Positions 21,138-32,600 of a stretch of DNA of 64,000 nt are shown in pieces. The stretch lies in NCBI GenBank assembly GCA_003615045.1, contig ML014131.1:1-64000 (forward strand), given 5' to 3'. Both the position numbers and the translations under genes were made by a program. Origin of the DNA: Caulochytrium protostelioides (Eukaryota > Chytridiomycota > Caulochytriomycetes > Caulochytriales > Caulochytriaceae). Each line of letters opens with the position of its first letter. Position 1 is the stretch's first letter. The notes below the pieces were generated by a model that was not told the DNA's origin, searched no databases, and saw nothing but the letters and a program-made list of their open reading frames with translations.

Positions 21138-22631
21138 CTAGATGCTCACCTTGTCGACGATGCGACTGATGTTGGGCAGCTTGAGGAAGACGTCGCAGCC
21201 GTGGCCCGTGATGGAGACGATATCGAGCGAGCCGCCAAAGTAGCGGGAGTAGATGCGGGAGATGGGCAGGCCGAAGCCGAGCCCGGCCATGGGCCCGCCG
21301 GACCCTTGCTGCATGGCCATGTGAGACTGCATGCCGAGCACGCTGTCGTGGGCCTCGTCGTAGCGCTCGACGGTGGTGTAGCTGTACTCCCAGATGCGGC
21401 GCAGGTTCTTGGCGGTGATGCCGCCGCCCTCGTCGCGGATCCGGATGACACACTCGCGGTCGGACGCGCTCACGGTGACCTCCACGGGCGGGTGCTCGGC
21501 GCGGCCGATGCGGTCCGAGTGCTCGACGGTCGCCCGGAACGCGTTCTTGAGCAGCTCGAGCAGCACGTACTCGAGGTGGACGCGGATGTAGGCGAACGTG
21601 GTCTGCACGTGGCCGTTGACGAGGTACTCGGGCGAGGAGCCGTAGTTCATCTCGCAGAGCGTCTCGCACTTCTCGGCCGTCGCGCGGACCACCGCGACCG
21701 GCGAGCATGTCGTGTTGACGATGCCGATCCAGTTCGGCAGCCGCTCCTGGAGCGCGAGGTGGTGCTCGGCGAGCACGCGGATGCCGATGCGGCTGTGGAT
21801 CATCGCGTCGAGGAACGCATTGATCTCGTTCGTCGACATGTACTTCTTGCACTCCATGAACCCGCGCGCCAGGTTGGGGATCACGTGCTCGTGCGACGCC
21901 ACGAGCGCGCGGAGCTGCGTCGTGTAGTTGCGCACGTCGGCCTCGTCCTTGATCTCTGGATACTGCGACAGGATCTCGAACGAGTCGTTGTACATCTTGT
22001 ACACGTTCTTGATGTACGGGTTCACCCCGACAATGAACGGCAGCTGCTGGATCGCGCGCACGCGCCGCGCCAGCCGCCCCGGCAGCTCCGCGTGCACCAG
22101 CCGTGCCGACGCCAGAATGTTGTTCTGGAGCCCCAGATCCAGCAGCGAGTTCAGCGTGATCGGCTGCAGCCGGATCTGCGCATACGACTCGACGCGGTCC
22201 GTCGACAGCCAGATCGGGTTCACGGGCATCTCGTACGCCGCCTCCCGCATCGCCGCGGCCATCGACGGCGGTGGCGGCGGCGGCGGCGTCGCGTTCGCTG
22301 ACCCGGCACTGGCGACGGAGGCCGCGGTAGGGGTCGCGGGCGGCACCGTCGCCGTCCCGCGGCGCGGCATGCAGGCGCTCGGGCGTCGCCATGGCGGCAT
22401 TGAGCCCGGCGTCGTCACGAGTCCTGTCGTCGAGGTGGTCATGAGCGGCCGTGCAGGCATGAAGCGACTGGTAGAACCCATGCTGCTGCTGAGACTGGTA
22501 CTGCTGCTGCGACGAGCCAGCGTGGGCCGCCACTGGACCCTGGCGAGCGGGTGGCCTAGTCGGCCTCGCCGGGCTATCCTGATCACCGTGCGGGCGGCGG
22601 GCAAGGTCGGGGTCGGCATCGCGGACGGCAT
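21138..22631 (-). CDS. Mitochondrial alpha-ketoacid dehydrogenase kinase (BCKDK/PDK family), 497 aa
   Basis: Start chosen at ATG 22631. The frame reaches back to a GTG at 22655 but hits a stop just above it. The first 50 residues are rich in Arg, Ser and Ala with no acidic residues (ARTVIRIARRGRLGHPLARV), a typical mitochondrial presequence. After a disordered linker comes the four-helix N domain, with LPFIVGVNP, IKDEADVRNY and SRIGIRVLAEHHLALQE. These resemble branched-chain ketoacid dehydrogenase kinase more than pyruvate dehydrogenase kinase. The GHKL ATPase domain shows N-box ELLKNAFRATVE, G1 RDEGGGI and G2 GLGFGLPISR. The protein ends soon after the ATPase fold, without the long PDK C-tail. 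It should phosphorylate and inhibit the E1-alpha subunit of a mitochondrial ketoacid dehydrogenase. The family is certain; the BCKDK assignment is moderate. It is convergent with RAD50, with 117 bp between stops. Confidence 0.93.
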   Translation of the reverse strand: MPSAMPTPTLPAARTVIRIARRGRLGHPLARVQWRPTLARRSSSTSLSSSMGSTSRFMPARPLMTTSTTGLVTTPGSMPPWRRPSACMPRRGTATVPPATPTAASVASAGSANATPPPPPPPSMAAAMREAAYEMPVNPIWLSTDRVESYAQIRLQPITLNSLLDLGLQNNILASARLVHAELPGRLARRVRAIQQLPFIVGVNPYIKNVYKMYNDSFEILSQYPEIKDEADVRNYTTQLRALVASHEHVIPNLARGFMECKKYMSTNEINAFLDAMIHSRIGIRVLAEHHLALQERLPNWIGIVNTTCSPVAVVRATAEKCETLCEMNYGSSPEYLVNGHVQTTFAYIRVHLEYVLLELLKNAFRATVEHSDRIGRAEHPPVEVTVSASDRECVIRIRDEGGGITAKNLRRIWEYSYTTVERYDEAHDSVLGMQSHMAMQQGSGGPMAGLGFGLPISRIYSRYFGGSLDIVSITGHGCDVFLKLPNISRIVDKVSI

Positions 22632-23376
22632 CGCGGATGGCTTCGCGGCGATCACAGACTGGATGAATCAAGAGCGTAGCGTGGATCGTGTGGGCAACGA
22701 TCGTCGGCGCAGGTGCGTTTATTTTTGCGCCGCACGGCAGCTGGGCACGCTTCGGCGACGTCTTCGACGGTGGGTCTGTCTTGCCGCCCACATGGGCTAC
22801 GTGGTCAAATCCCACGTAGACCACGTGTGGTCCTTGCAGCGTTCATCCGCCGATGCAGCCCCTGCTGCGGACGCGGAGACGGTGATGCCGGATCGCCGTT
22901 CTTCACCGATCTTGGATCATATCCGGGACCCCGCAAGGTCCGACACGCGTGCGGCTTTTCCGGATTCACCGCCTTTTCCTGCCCGACGGTCCCTTCGCGA
23001 GCGTCGGGCCGCCGCCACGCGTCGGGGCGAGCTTGAACACCGCCATGCCCTCGTGACCGCCTGTCAGCAAGCATGCGGGATGGGCTTATCGCCGGCGCGT
23101 GGACCTGTACCGATCAAAGGCCACGACCACGACCGTCGAGCACTTGGACCCATCGCCTTCGATCTGACCAATGATCAATGATCCATGGCGGCCCTTTACC
23201 CATGGGACGGGCATGCATACCGCCACTTGGGGAGGCGCTCCAGTGCCATTTTCTCCATTTTTACACGGTCAATCCTGTATGATACACACGGCCATTCCTG
23301 CCAGGACACGCAAGGAGTCGATGTTGAGAGCGCGATGGTCCGTCGCGGACCATGGATGCGCGCCGTCGATGCGCGT
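22632..23376. other. Intergenic region upstream of the ketoacid-dehydrogenase kinase gene
   Basis: Lies between the start of the kinase gene and the last exon of TFB4, both on the minus strand. A CACGTG E-box (22822-22827) sits in a partly palindromic block, CCCACGTAGACCACGTGTGG, about 190 bp upstream of the kinase start. No gene is seen. Confidence 0.45.
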
Positions 23377-24560
23377 CTACGACTCGAGGCTCGCTGGCAA
23401 CGACGAGATGTCGTACTCGGTCCCGCACATAATGCATTCCTTCTGCGGCGCGCAGAAGACTACATAGGATCACCAAAAAAACAAAGAATCAGGGGTGAGT
23501 GCACATCGGTACTTCGAAAAGTATGTCCACGGATGACGAATGTAGGTCGCGCCCGCTCTCAATCAGACCCAGTCAACATCAGTCTGAGGCAGTCTGAGGC
23601 CATTTGATGTCATCTGACCGTTGAACGGGTGAGACCAGTCCACTTACTCGAGAGACAGATGGAGCAGACAAACCCTACGCTGACGATGCGCTTGTGGCAG
23701 AAACACGCGGCGCGGAAATCAACATCTTCCTTGGTCGGCAGGACGAGCCAACGCCGGGTCTCCTGGTCCGGCAGAAACACCTGCAGCAAGGTCTGCGCCA
23801 GCCGCGAGACATCGTCGACCTGGATAAAGTTGCTGCCTGTGATATGCGCCGCCTGCTCGAGAAACGCGGTATCCCCGCGGTGCAGCTTGCACACTTCCAG
23901 CATGTGGCCCATCTTCTGCGCCGCAAAAATGCAGTTCATCAGAGGCACATACTCCGCCGGGTTGTCCGGCGTCAGCGAGATAATCAGGCTGCGCGTCGCG
24001 ATCTCCATGTCGGGCCGCGCGACCTTGACTTTGTTCGTGTATGCGAGCGCTTTCGACAGCGCCGACGCCATGGCGGACGTCGCTGCCGTCGCCGACGTCT
24101 TGGCCACGCCCAGGTGGGCCGCCACGTGCGCGGCATCCTCGGCGGCGGTGGCCGTCGGCGACGTGGCCGCGCGCCGCGCCGCCGTCGCCGCAGCGTCGTC
24201 GTCGTCCCCGCCGCCAGCGGCGCGGAACTGCGCCTGCTGCTGGCGGAACACGGCCCGCAGCTGCGACGCGACCTGCTCGTTCGCCGTATGGAACTCCTCG
24301 TAGACGTTGACCGGCTTGGGCTTGCTCGCGGCCTCGGCGGCGGCCTGCGGCTCGGCCGGGTACAGCAGATGGCTCTGGTTCGGGCACGCGGCGATCACGA
24401 GCAGGTGGTTGTCATACCGCAGCCCCAGGAAGGCGTTGATGTAGAGCAGCACGTGCTGCAGCACTTTCTCAAAGACATCGTCCTGCTTCTGCACGCGCGC
24501 CAGCTGCGCCCAGCCTAATGGATTCAAGTCGACGATCACGGCGCCCAGGGTGCCCGTCAT
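23377..24560 (-). CDS. TFB4: TFIIH core subunit p34 (Tfb4/GTF2H3), two exons, 331 aa
   Basis: Exons 24560-23648 and 23459-23377, with a 188-nt GTAAGT...TAG intron close to the 3' end. The start is ATG 24560 (MTGTLGAVIVDLNPLGW), just before the conserved core. The frame also runs up to an ATG at 24677 through polyleucine encoded by the CAG repeat, which is probably 5' UTR. A von Willebrand A-like domain spans roughly residues 5-280 and is interrupted by an Ala/Asp-rich insert near 115-155. The C-terminal zinc-binding region reads ACFCHKRI, then VCSICLSIFCAPQKECIMCG. The intron falls inside the zinc finger, splitting CLS from IFC, and the rejoined sequence matches the human CLSIFC. Tfb4 pairs with p44/Ssl1 in TFIIH, which opens DNA in transcription initiation and nucleotide-excision repair. 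Confidence 0.96.
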
Positions 24561-25089
24561 GATGGCAGGAGCCGTTCGGTTGCGGGAGGTTTCCGATAGG
24601 AAAAGGGGGGAGGGAAGGCCTTGAGGATGAGGCCTGACGTAGAGCAGCAGCAGCAGCAGCAGCAGCAGCATGATCATCTACGCGGGGTAAGGTATGTATG
24701 CCAGCCAACTGCTTGATCGCCATAAGGTGGGGATCGCCGTTCCTGACGGCCTGCAGCGTATGCCGTCGTGAACGGCTGGCCAAGAACGGCGGCGGCGGTG
24801 TTCTGGAAGCTTGCCTTCGACCGTGGACGGCACGCCCGCCGGCCCCCCAACCATCGGTGCGCCACACGCCACACACCTCTCCGTCGCGCCACGGCTCCGG
24901 ACCCTTGGCCGACCCTTGTCGCCGCGATCGGCATGACCCCATGGCCCACCCGATCTCTCCATGAAAAGATGATAGACCGGCGACATCCTGTCCACGCGGC
25001 CGCGTCGCAGATCCCTTCGCCACAAGGCAAGTAGGCGGTGGCGCCCAGCGGCCATGAACCGATTCGGCTTGCAAATTACTAGACGTCAA
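24561..25089. other. Intergenic region between TFB4 and the delta-COP gene
   Basis: Contains the TFB4 5' flank, including the (AGC)n tract, and the 3' flank of the delta-COP gene. No gene is seen. Confidence 0.5.
24643..24670. repeat. (AGC)n trinucleotide microsatellite
   Basis: About nine AGC units upstream of TFB4. On the gene strand it reads as CTG leucine codons in a frame continuous with TFB4, so it could encode polyleucine if the upstream ATG at 24677 were used. Confidence 0.9.
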
Positions 25090-27084
25090 TTAGACCACGC
25101 GATAGTCCTCGGCGACGGTGCGGACCTGGAGGGCAAACGCCACGGGCTGGCCGCTGACGACGTGCTGGACGGCGTCGATACTGACGCCCGTCAGGCCCGC
25201 GCGCTGGCTGATCGACTCGAACTGCACGGTCACCGGGAAGAGCGCGTCGGCGTCCTCGGACCCGGCCACGTGGCACTCCAGCACGCCGGAGCTGTGGGCG
25301 TCGTCAACGACGGGCACGTGCCACACGAGCATGCGGCGCGCAGGATCCGTCTGCGCTGCGCCGGCGTCCACGTTCTGCACGGTGGCCTGGACGCCCGCAG
25401 GCAGCGGGATCGCGATCACGACGTTCTGGAACGCCAGCGGCGCGGCGCGCTCGAACTCCATCGTCACATCGAGGCCGCCGCGGCCGTCGGGCGCCGGCCA
25501 GCACGTCAGCACCAGCGGCAGGCCCCCGACGCCGTCCGCGGACGCCGCTGCCGCCACCCACCGCAGCATCGGCAGCGTCTGGTTGAGCGGGATCGGGCGG
25601 CTCGCGTCACGCAGCGCGAGCTGCGACGTCTGCCCAAAGAGCGCCTTGTCGATCTTGGGATGCGATGAGAACGTGATGGCGCCCGCGGGCGACGGCTGGG
25701 CCACGTGGAGGCGGAGCTGCGCGTTCGCGGCGTCCATCGCGCGCAGGTTGAGCACGCCGGTGACCTTGAGCGGCTGCGCGAGCGCGCCGTCGCGGCCCAC
25801 GATGGCCGTCACGGCCTCGTCGATCGTCACGACCACCGACTCGCCGTCCGGGCCCAGCGTGCCCGCCGCAGCGCCGCCCACGCTGGGCGACGGCACCGAC
25901 ACGGCCGGCGAAGCCGCCGCCGGCTGCTGCTGCTGATGCTGCTGCTGCTGCTGCTGCTGCTGTTCGTTCTGCTGAACCAGATGCGACAGCGGCGCCTTGG
26001 CGGCGGCGTTCGGGGGGTTCGGGCTGCCCGGAATGCCTTCGTGGTGCTTGATGGCCTCGTACATGGCCTGGCCCTGCGAGCGGCCGAGCTGCATGCCGCG
26101 GGAGGGGCGGGCGGCCGACAACGGCGCGGCAGTTCCGGCGCCGGCGCCCAGCGACGCCGCCGACTCGCTCGAGGCGCTGCCGTCGACGCCGCCGCCCAGG
26201 CCGCCGTACGGCGACGCCATCGTCGGGTGCGATGGCGGCGTGCTCATACCTTTACCGAAGCCCGAGAGGTCGGGCGAGCCGTAGCCGCTCTTGGCGGCGC
26301 CCGGCCCGCTGCCGCCGTAGGCGCCGGCGGCGGCGCCGGGCCCGCCGCCCATGCCCATGCTCATGCCCATGGCGGCGCCGAAGCCGCCGCGGCCGGCGCC
26401 GGCGCCCCCGGCCGCGCGCTGCTGCTTGGCGGCCTCGCGGCGCTGCTTCTCGAACTCGCGCATCTTGCGGTCGCGTTCGGTCTTGGCCTCCTTTTCCTTC
26501 TGGAGCGCGATCTCGGCCTGGACGCGCTCGGCGGCGGATTCGGCCTCGACGATGGTGCGGATCTGGCCGATCGTCACGTCTTCGCGGTACCCGACGGTCA
26601 CGATCTCGTCAAAGATGGCGAGCAGCTCGAGCGCGTGCTGCCCGATGGCGCGCTCGCTGTTCGAGCGGCACGTGTCGGTGACGGTGCGCGCAAACAGGTG
26701 CAACGTCTCGAGGTCCTGCAGGATGTTGGAGTGCTTGTTGGTGATCAGCACCATAAACAGCTCTTCCAGCGGCTGGTACACATAGCGCACGGCTTCCGTC
26801 TCGACAAACGTGTGCTCCTCGCCGATGCTGATGAGCTTCGGGAAGCTCGAGAGCAGCGTCTCAATCCGTGACCGCGGCATCTCGACAAATTGCCGCGATA
26901 CCACGGCTAGCGATGAACGTACGAACAGATTCGGCAAGAAGACAAGAACCCCCATGACATCCATGAGTCTCGGGTTCCGGCGCGGGGTGGGTGACGCTGA
27001 AGCAAAGAGCTTTCAAGAGAACGGCTTACCTTTTCCCGATTTGGTGCATACTGACGCAGCGAGGACGACCTGCGCACATTGCAT
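25090..27084 (-). CDS. RET2: Coatomer subunit delta (delta-COP/Ret2/ARCN1), two exons, 623 aa
   Basis: Exon 1 (27084-27030) and exon 2 (26906-25090) join over a 123-nt GTAAGC...TAG intron. The join gives VVLAASVCTKSGKAVVSRQF, the conserved delta-COP beginning. The ATG at 27084 adds MQCAQ in place of the usual single Met. An alternative is an acceptor AG directly before VVLAAS, with the ATG in a further exon. Parts: longin-like N domain (1-140, with FVETEAVRYVYQPLEELFMV), charged coiled coil (about 165-205), a Gly/Ala/Gln-rich linker with polyglutamine (near 340), and a C-terminal mu-homology domain (about 390-623). It is part of the F-subcomplex of COPI, which coats Golgi-to-ER vesicles. The mu-homology domain binds WxW-type cargo and tethers. 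It is divergent from BABAM1. Confidence 0.95.
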
Positions 27085-27663
27085 CAAAAAAACTCCAGCA
27101 AAACACGGTGAGCCCGCCGTATCGCACAAAAAAAAGATATCACAGCACGGCGGCGCATCCAAATCAATCACTGATCCTTGCTGCCGTCGGTCGAGCGGCC
27201 CAACCGCAAGCCCGTAGGTGCATCGTCTGGTGGCCCCATGGGCATGGATCTATGGCCCGATCGTGATGGCGCGCTCGCCTCGTGCCGAGTCGAGCGATGC
27301 CGAGGAGACGGCATCGGACCCTCCACAACGCAGGCCGCGCGGCCAGGACGATGTGGTGTGGTAGGATCGTCGCGACGGCGGGGGGTATGGCCCTACCATG
27401 ATGGGACACGCGCAGGCCGCGCCGGTGAAACGAAGGGCGTGCGAGTCGGCGTCAGTGGCAGCGCAACGCGGGAGGTGACCGCGACAGTGGGCACGTGGCT
27501 GACGCGCACCAGGCGATGCTTCGGATGCCCCCGCGCTTCCGTTGCGTCGAGAACGGCGTCCGGCTCAGGAGGCGGCGCCGTGCGGACGGATCAGGGCCGG
27601 GAGGCGCAGCAGTCACGGCGCGTCGACGCGTCGACGAGTGGGGAGGGAGGCGTCTCGGTATCC

Positions 27664-27703
27664 GTATGAATCTCAGTATGAATCTCAGTATGAATCTCAG
27701 TGG
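27664..27703. repeat. 12-bp ATGAATCTCAGT repeat, three copies
   Basis: Three perfect or nearly perfect copies in the delta-COP/BABAM1 divergent region. Confidence 0.85.
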
Positions 27704-28239
27704 CAGGAAGTAGAAACCGGTGGAAGGAAAGCGACGCGTCGGCGTGGCGTGAGGATCGCGTTGATGCGGGAGCAACGGCGCGTCTCATGAGTCCACGGCC
27801 TTGGTCCGTGCATGAACGCTTCTCGCCCATCTCGCGGCCCAGGCCGGCCGAACGCCCGCCGCTTGAACACCCGAACGCCGTCGCCGCCCACGTGGCCGCC
27901 GCGCGGCGCCGCGGATCGCCGGGGATCGCCGCGCTCGGTGGCCCTGCGGCGCTCGGACGCGTCGCGGCGACGGCCAGCCAGCGGTATGAAACGGCGCCCG
28001 CCGCGGGCGCCCGTCCCGCCGGCGGGAGATCGCGCGGCCGCGGCCGGCGCGCCACGCGCCCGCCCGCCGCGGCGCCGGACCCGGCAGACCCCCCGGCAGG
28101 CCGCCGCCGCCGCCGCCGCGGCGCGCGGGCCACGCCGTGTCCAGCCGCGAGACGCCACCAACGCCGCACCGCACAGTCGCACCACGACGGACGGCGGCGG
28201 CTTGACTTGAGACGCGAGGGGCCGCCCGGCGCGGCCGCG

Positions 28240-28294
28240 GGTATCGACGGGTATCGACGGGTATCGACGAGTATCGACGGGTATCGACGGGTAT
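28240..28294. repeat. 10-bp GTATCGACGG repeat, about 5.5 copies
   Basis: Almost perfect decamer array about 150 bp upstream of the BABAM1 start. One copy has A for G at the ninth position. Confidence 0.9.
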
Positions 28295-28443
28295 GCGGCC
28301 CCGCTGATCGGCCAGCGAGACCGGCGGCGTCGGCCGGGACGGACCATCACGCAGCGCGGGTCGTCCGCCTCCTCCTTTCTCCCGTCCGAGACGCTTCGTC
28401 TTCTGGCGATAGCATCGATGGGCTTCTGCGCATCGCTGCCATC

Positions 28444-29610
28444 ATGGCCGAGACGCCCCAGCGACTAGAGCAGCACATCGTAAAGTGGAATCGACAGGAG
28501 ATGGGCAGCGACGGGACGGCGATGCTCGGGGCTCGAGGCCTCTGGGTCATCAGCGATTGGATCAACTCACCTGCTCTGTCTCTTGGGATGGATGATTGAT
28601 GGGGCTGGCGCCTTGGAACTTCTCGGCGGCAGCTCATCTGCTTGGATCTGGCCTCGCCGTCCCAGCAGACCACGATGATGCCAGGCAACATGTAATGTCG
28701 CACGCATGCCCGTGACGCCACCTTCGCGCCACACTCACGGCCAAATCACGTCCCTGCTCACACCGTCGATGCTCACATGTTCCAATCGATGCCAATGCTA
28801 GTCCATTAACGACGGCGCTCCGGGGCGTCATCAAAGAGTTCATCCGCCTCAAGTCGATGTCGAGCCTGCAGCACCAGTTCGGCATCGCCGTGGTCTCCGG
28901 CGGCTTCAACTGGGTAAGTGACCCGCGCGCACGATCCCTGAACGAAGGGTTGGCTAGCCAATGACTCACACCACAGATGCCATGCCATGTCCGTCGAACC
29001 GGCGGCGCCGGCGGCCTCCCGTCGCTAGCTGGTCGAGTTCACCCGAGATCGCCAGCGTCTCGATGAGATGCTCGATGCGCTCGACAGTATCAGCCACGCC
29101 GACCCGACGCTCGATCTCTCCTCCATGTTCCACGAGCTGAATGAGTTCTTGCAGCGCGCGGAACCCGCGCCCGAGACCGACCCCGTGCTCCATAGGCCTG
29201 GCCAACGAGTCCACGAGGCAACCGGCTGCACGGGCGAAGCGTCGCCGCCCACGCACGGCGTCCAGATCCACGTCCTGCTCCTCAGCAGCCGCTCGCACGG
29301 CGAAGTCACGACGCTGTCGCCCTCCGAGCGCTATATCCTGACCGAGCAGCTGGTGCTGCTGGATGTCCTGTTTGTGCACGAGAAGCCCTCGGCCGACAAC
29401 GACGTGGCGCGGCTGTTTACGCAGCTCGATCAGACGATCGACCTCGCGCCGGGCGGGCGCTTGTATGAGATGAGCCGGTCGCTGCCCCGCCTCCAATTTG
29501 CAATGATGGATGTCGCGGCCCACCCGCGGCAGCGCTTGCTCGCGGGGCCCGTCCATCCATACCTCGTTGCGTGTCCGCCCCACATCTTTACCCCATCCTC
29601 CACCGAATAA
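28444..29610 (+). CDS. BABAM1: BRISC/BRCA1-A complex member MERIT40 (BABAM1-like), four exons, 262 aa
   Basis: Exons 28444-28479, 28633-28691, 28802-28913 and 29029-29610. The introns are 153, 110 and 115 nt, start GTAAAG, GTAATG and GTAAGT, and end AG. Phases agree at every join. The product resembles human MERIT40 along its VWA-like domain. LICLDLASPSQQ matches ICLDLSEEM, and GVIKEFIRLKSMSSLQHQF matches the KMIEMFVRTKHKIDKSHEF helix. IAVVSGGFNWLVEFTRD matches LVVVNDDTAWLSGLTSD. LSSMFHELNEFL, VQIHVLLLSSR and LLDVLFVHE match the rest. In animals it bridges BRE and Abraxas in two complexes that hold the K63-specific deubiquitinase BRCC36. A DNA-damage or K63-ubiquitin role is inferred here. 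Its stop is 31 bp from that of SFI1. Confidence 0.85.
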
Positions 29611-29641
29611 GGTGTCCTCATGGGCTACCAACAGAGAAAAT

Positions 29642-32600
29642 TCATGACGAAAGCCGACCGTGAGATGGCCGTAGCCGCGAACGCCACAGCGACGCGTCCG
29701 TCGGCCGCCGCGCCGCTTCCCGGCGCAAGACTGCCGACCGGGCGCGGTCGCGCCAGACCAGGAAGCACCGCTGCTCCAGCCGCTGCTGGGCCCAGGTCTC
29801 GACAAAGATCAGCTGCCGCTCCGCCTCGAACGCCGCCTGCGCGAGCTGGTGCTGCCACCGGTCCCACGCCGACACCAGCACGTGCCGCGCATACACCGCG
29901 TCCGCCTGTGGCTCCGCCCCGCGGGCTGCCGCGGCGCGAGCGGAGACATAGCGCTGCCGCCAGCCCTGCCAGGCCGCGGCCACCGTCTGCCGCGCCGCGG
30001 CCGCCGCCCCCGGCGAGGCGGGCCGCGACCGCGCCGCCGCGCCGCGCCACCGCCGCACGGCGCGCTGCAGCGCCATATGCCGCGCATACGTCGCCGCCGC
30101 CGCATGCCACGCCGCGTGATCCGACCACACGGCCCACGCCGCCGCGAGCCGCCCGCGGCGCTGCCGCCGCTGCACGACGGCCGCGGCGTGGTCCCGCGCT
30201 TGCCGGCGCGCCGCAGCGGCGCGGCGCCACGACACGAACGCCGCGCGGCACCGGCGGCGCTGCTGTCGCTGCGTCCATGGCGCCAGGGCATCGCTGACCG
30301 CGGCCTGTGTGCGCCGCGCGAGGGCCGCGGACCGCCAGGCCGCGAAGGCCGCGGCGGTCTGCTTGCAGTCATGGAGGGTCGCGGCGCGCTGCAGCAGACG
30401 TCCGCGCGCGATCCGGAGCCGCCACCGATGCACGGCGCCGGTGAGCGCGGTCGTCGTGGCCCACGCGGCCGCGGCTTCTTCGCGGAACTGCTGCGCCTCG
30501 ACGCGAGACCACCACCTGTGCAGCACGGCGCGCGCCACGCGGACCGCGTGCTGTTCTCGGAACGCCAGGACCTCGTGCGCCTGCTGCGTGCGGACGATCC
30601 ACCACGCGCACGTCCGGTTCAGGCGGTGGAAAGCGGCGTACGCATCCGCCTGGCGCAGGACATGGCGGCGGCGCTGCAGCGCGTCGCGCCAGCGCCGCAG
30701 GGTGTGGTGCAGGTGGTAGCGCCGCGCAACGTCGCGGTCGTGCTGGGCGGCGCGCCACCGCCGGAACGCGTGCTGCCGCACGCGGTGGCTCTCGACGGCG
30801 CGCGCCAGCACGCCGTCCGCGCGGTGGCGCTGCTGGCGCTGCTGCCACGTCTGTAGGACGGTATGCAGCCGCCGCTTGCGCGTCGCGGGGATGACCACGC
30901 CGGCGGATGCGCGCGGGGTCGAGGACGAAGCGGTCGAGGCGCGGCCGGTGCTGCCGTCGCCAAGACTCAGACGCCGATCGCCGCGCTGCGCCAGCCGCTG
31001 CGGCGAGCGGGAGCGCGGCGACGGCCCCAGAGCCTTCGAATAAAAGTTGGCGCGGTAGGAAAGCGCCACGTGGGCGAGGCGGTGCACGAGGAGGTCGCGG
31101 CCGGGCCGCAGCAGAAGCCGCGCGTCGGGCAGCACCACCCACGTCATCGCGAGCCGCCCCGGATGCGGGTCGTCGCACGCCGCCGCCCACCAGACCCAGA
31201 ACGCTTTCAATACGACGCGCTGGTGGCGGAGCCGGTCGGCCAGTCGGTCCTGCAGCCGCGCCGCCGCCCGCTGAGACCAGACGCCGAACACCGCGCGGCC
31301 GGTATGGTGGACCGCGAACTGCGCCACCCGCCGGGCGGCCAGCCGCTCCCGCCACGTGGACCACCACGTGCGCAGCCGGGCCTGGTGGTGCCGCGTCACC
31401 AAAGGTCCTGCAAGACGGCTCAGGTGCTTTTGTCGGGCCTGGCGACGCCACACGCGCCAGACTTGCTGCTGCATCGATGTCTTCCACACCTGGGTCGCGT
31501 GCTCGGTCTGGGAGCGCGCACGCCGCGCGCGCACCGCTGCGGTATGCCATACTGCAAGCATCTCACCCACGTGCTGCTGCTGCACCCGCTTGACCGTCTC
31601 GCGGCTGCTGAACTGGCGCTCGCGCGATACCAGCGTCCGCGTGCGGCGCCAGACTACGAAGCAGCGGCGCTGCGCGAAAAACAACTGGAGAATGACGGCA
31701 GTTTCATGGAGCGCCACGCGCTGTTGCAAGCACGCGCGCCAGCGCTGCATCAGGGCTGCGCGATGCCGATGCGCCCGGATCTGCTGCCAGAGCTGCTGCG
31801 CCTGCTGCTCGAGCACCCGCTGGCGCCACTGCCCGAAGCGCGCCCGCAGGCGGCGGTGCCGCGACTGCGCCACCCACGCAATGGCCTTATGGACGCGCAG
31901 CTCCTTGCGCGCCATCTGCCAGGCCCGCCACGCCATCACCAGCAGCGTGGCGTCGGCCGACTGCGCGGCGGCATGATGGCGGCGCTGGATCGCGAGATGA
32001 CGGTCCTGCCAGGTCTGCCAGGCCGCGCGCAAACGCCGCGTGGTGGCGTAGGCGTCGGTCAGTGAGGCGCGCTTGTGCTCGAACCGCGTGCGCCGCAGCC
32101 AGAATGCGGTGCCACGGGCCACGGTGGCCTGCTGCTTGGCCCCCCGGTAAGCGATGGCTTGCGCAGTCATGGCGGCGCATGCCGTGGCCCGATCCTGCCA
32201 CACGCGCCAGACGACGGCGACGACGCGTTGAGTATCATGCGCGACGGCCAGACGACGTCGCCGCGCGACACGCCACGTGTCCCAGGCATGCTCCGTCCGG
32301 CGCTGGCGGTCCTGCAGGCAGGCGAGATGCCAGCTGGTGCGGCGGACGAGCCCTTCGCGCCACAGCCGCCAGGCGCGGTGGTGCGCCGTCTGCTGGAAGC
32401 GAAGGGCTCGCTCGCGGAGGTCGCGGTGGCGCTGAGCCCGCGCTTGCCACACGAGAAACAGATCACGCCGCGTCAAGGTGGTGTGGTGCCGCTGCACGGC
32501 AAGCACCCCGTCCCGCATCCGCTGGCGCGCCTGCATCCGCGCCCGCCACCGCGTGAAGGCGTGCTGCTTATACCGGTGCCGCTGCATGGCGAAGGCGCGC

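Larger units (their letters stand above)
27085..28443. promoter_or_regulatory. Divergent delta-COP/BABAM1 intergenic region
   Basis: 1.36 kb between two gene starts pointing apart. It is AT-richer next to the delta-COP gene and very GC-rich toward BABAM1. It contains two short tandem arrays, listed separately. No gene is seen. Open frames in the GC-rich part are Arg/Pro/Ala-rich noise on both strands. Confidence 0.45.

Noticed and set aside
27591-28350. Overlapping Arg/Ala/Pro-rich frames on both strands upstream of BABAM1
   Set aside because: No single frame is favoured, there is no motif, and the sequence is simply very GC-rich with decamer repeats.
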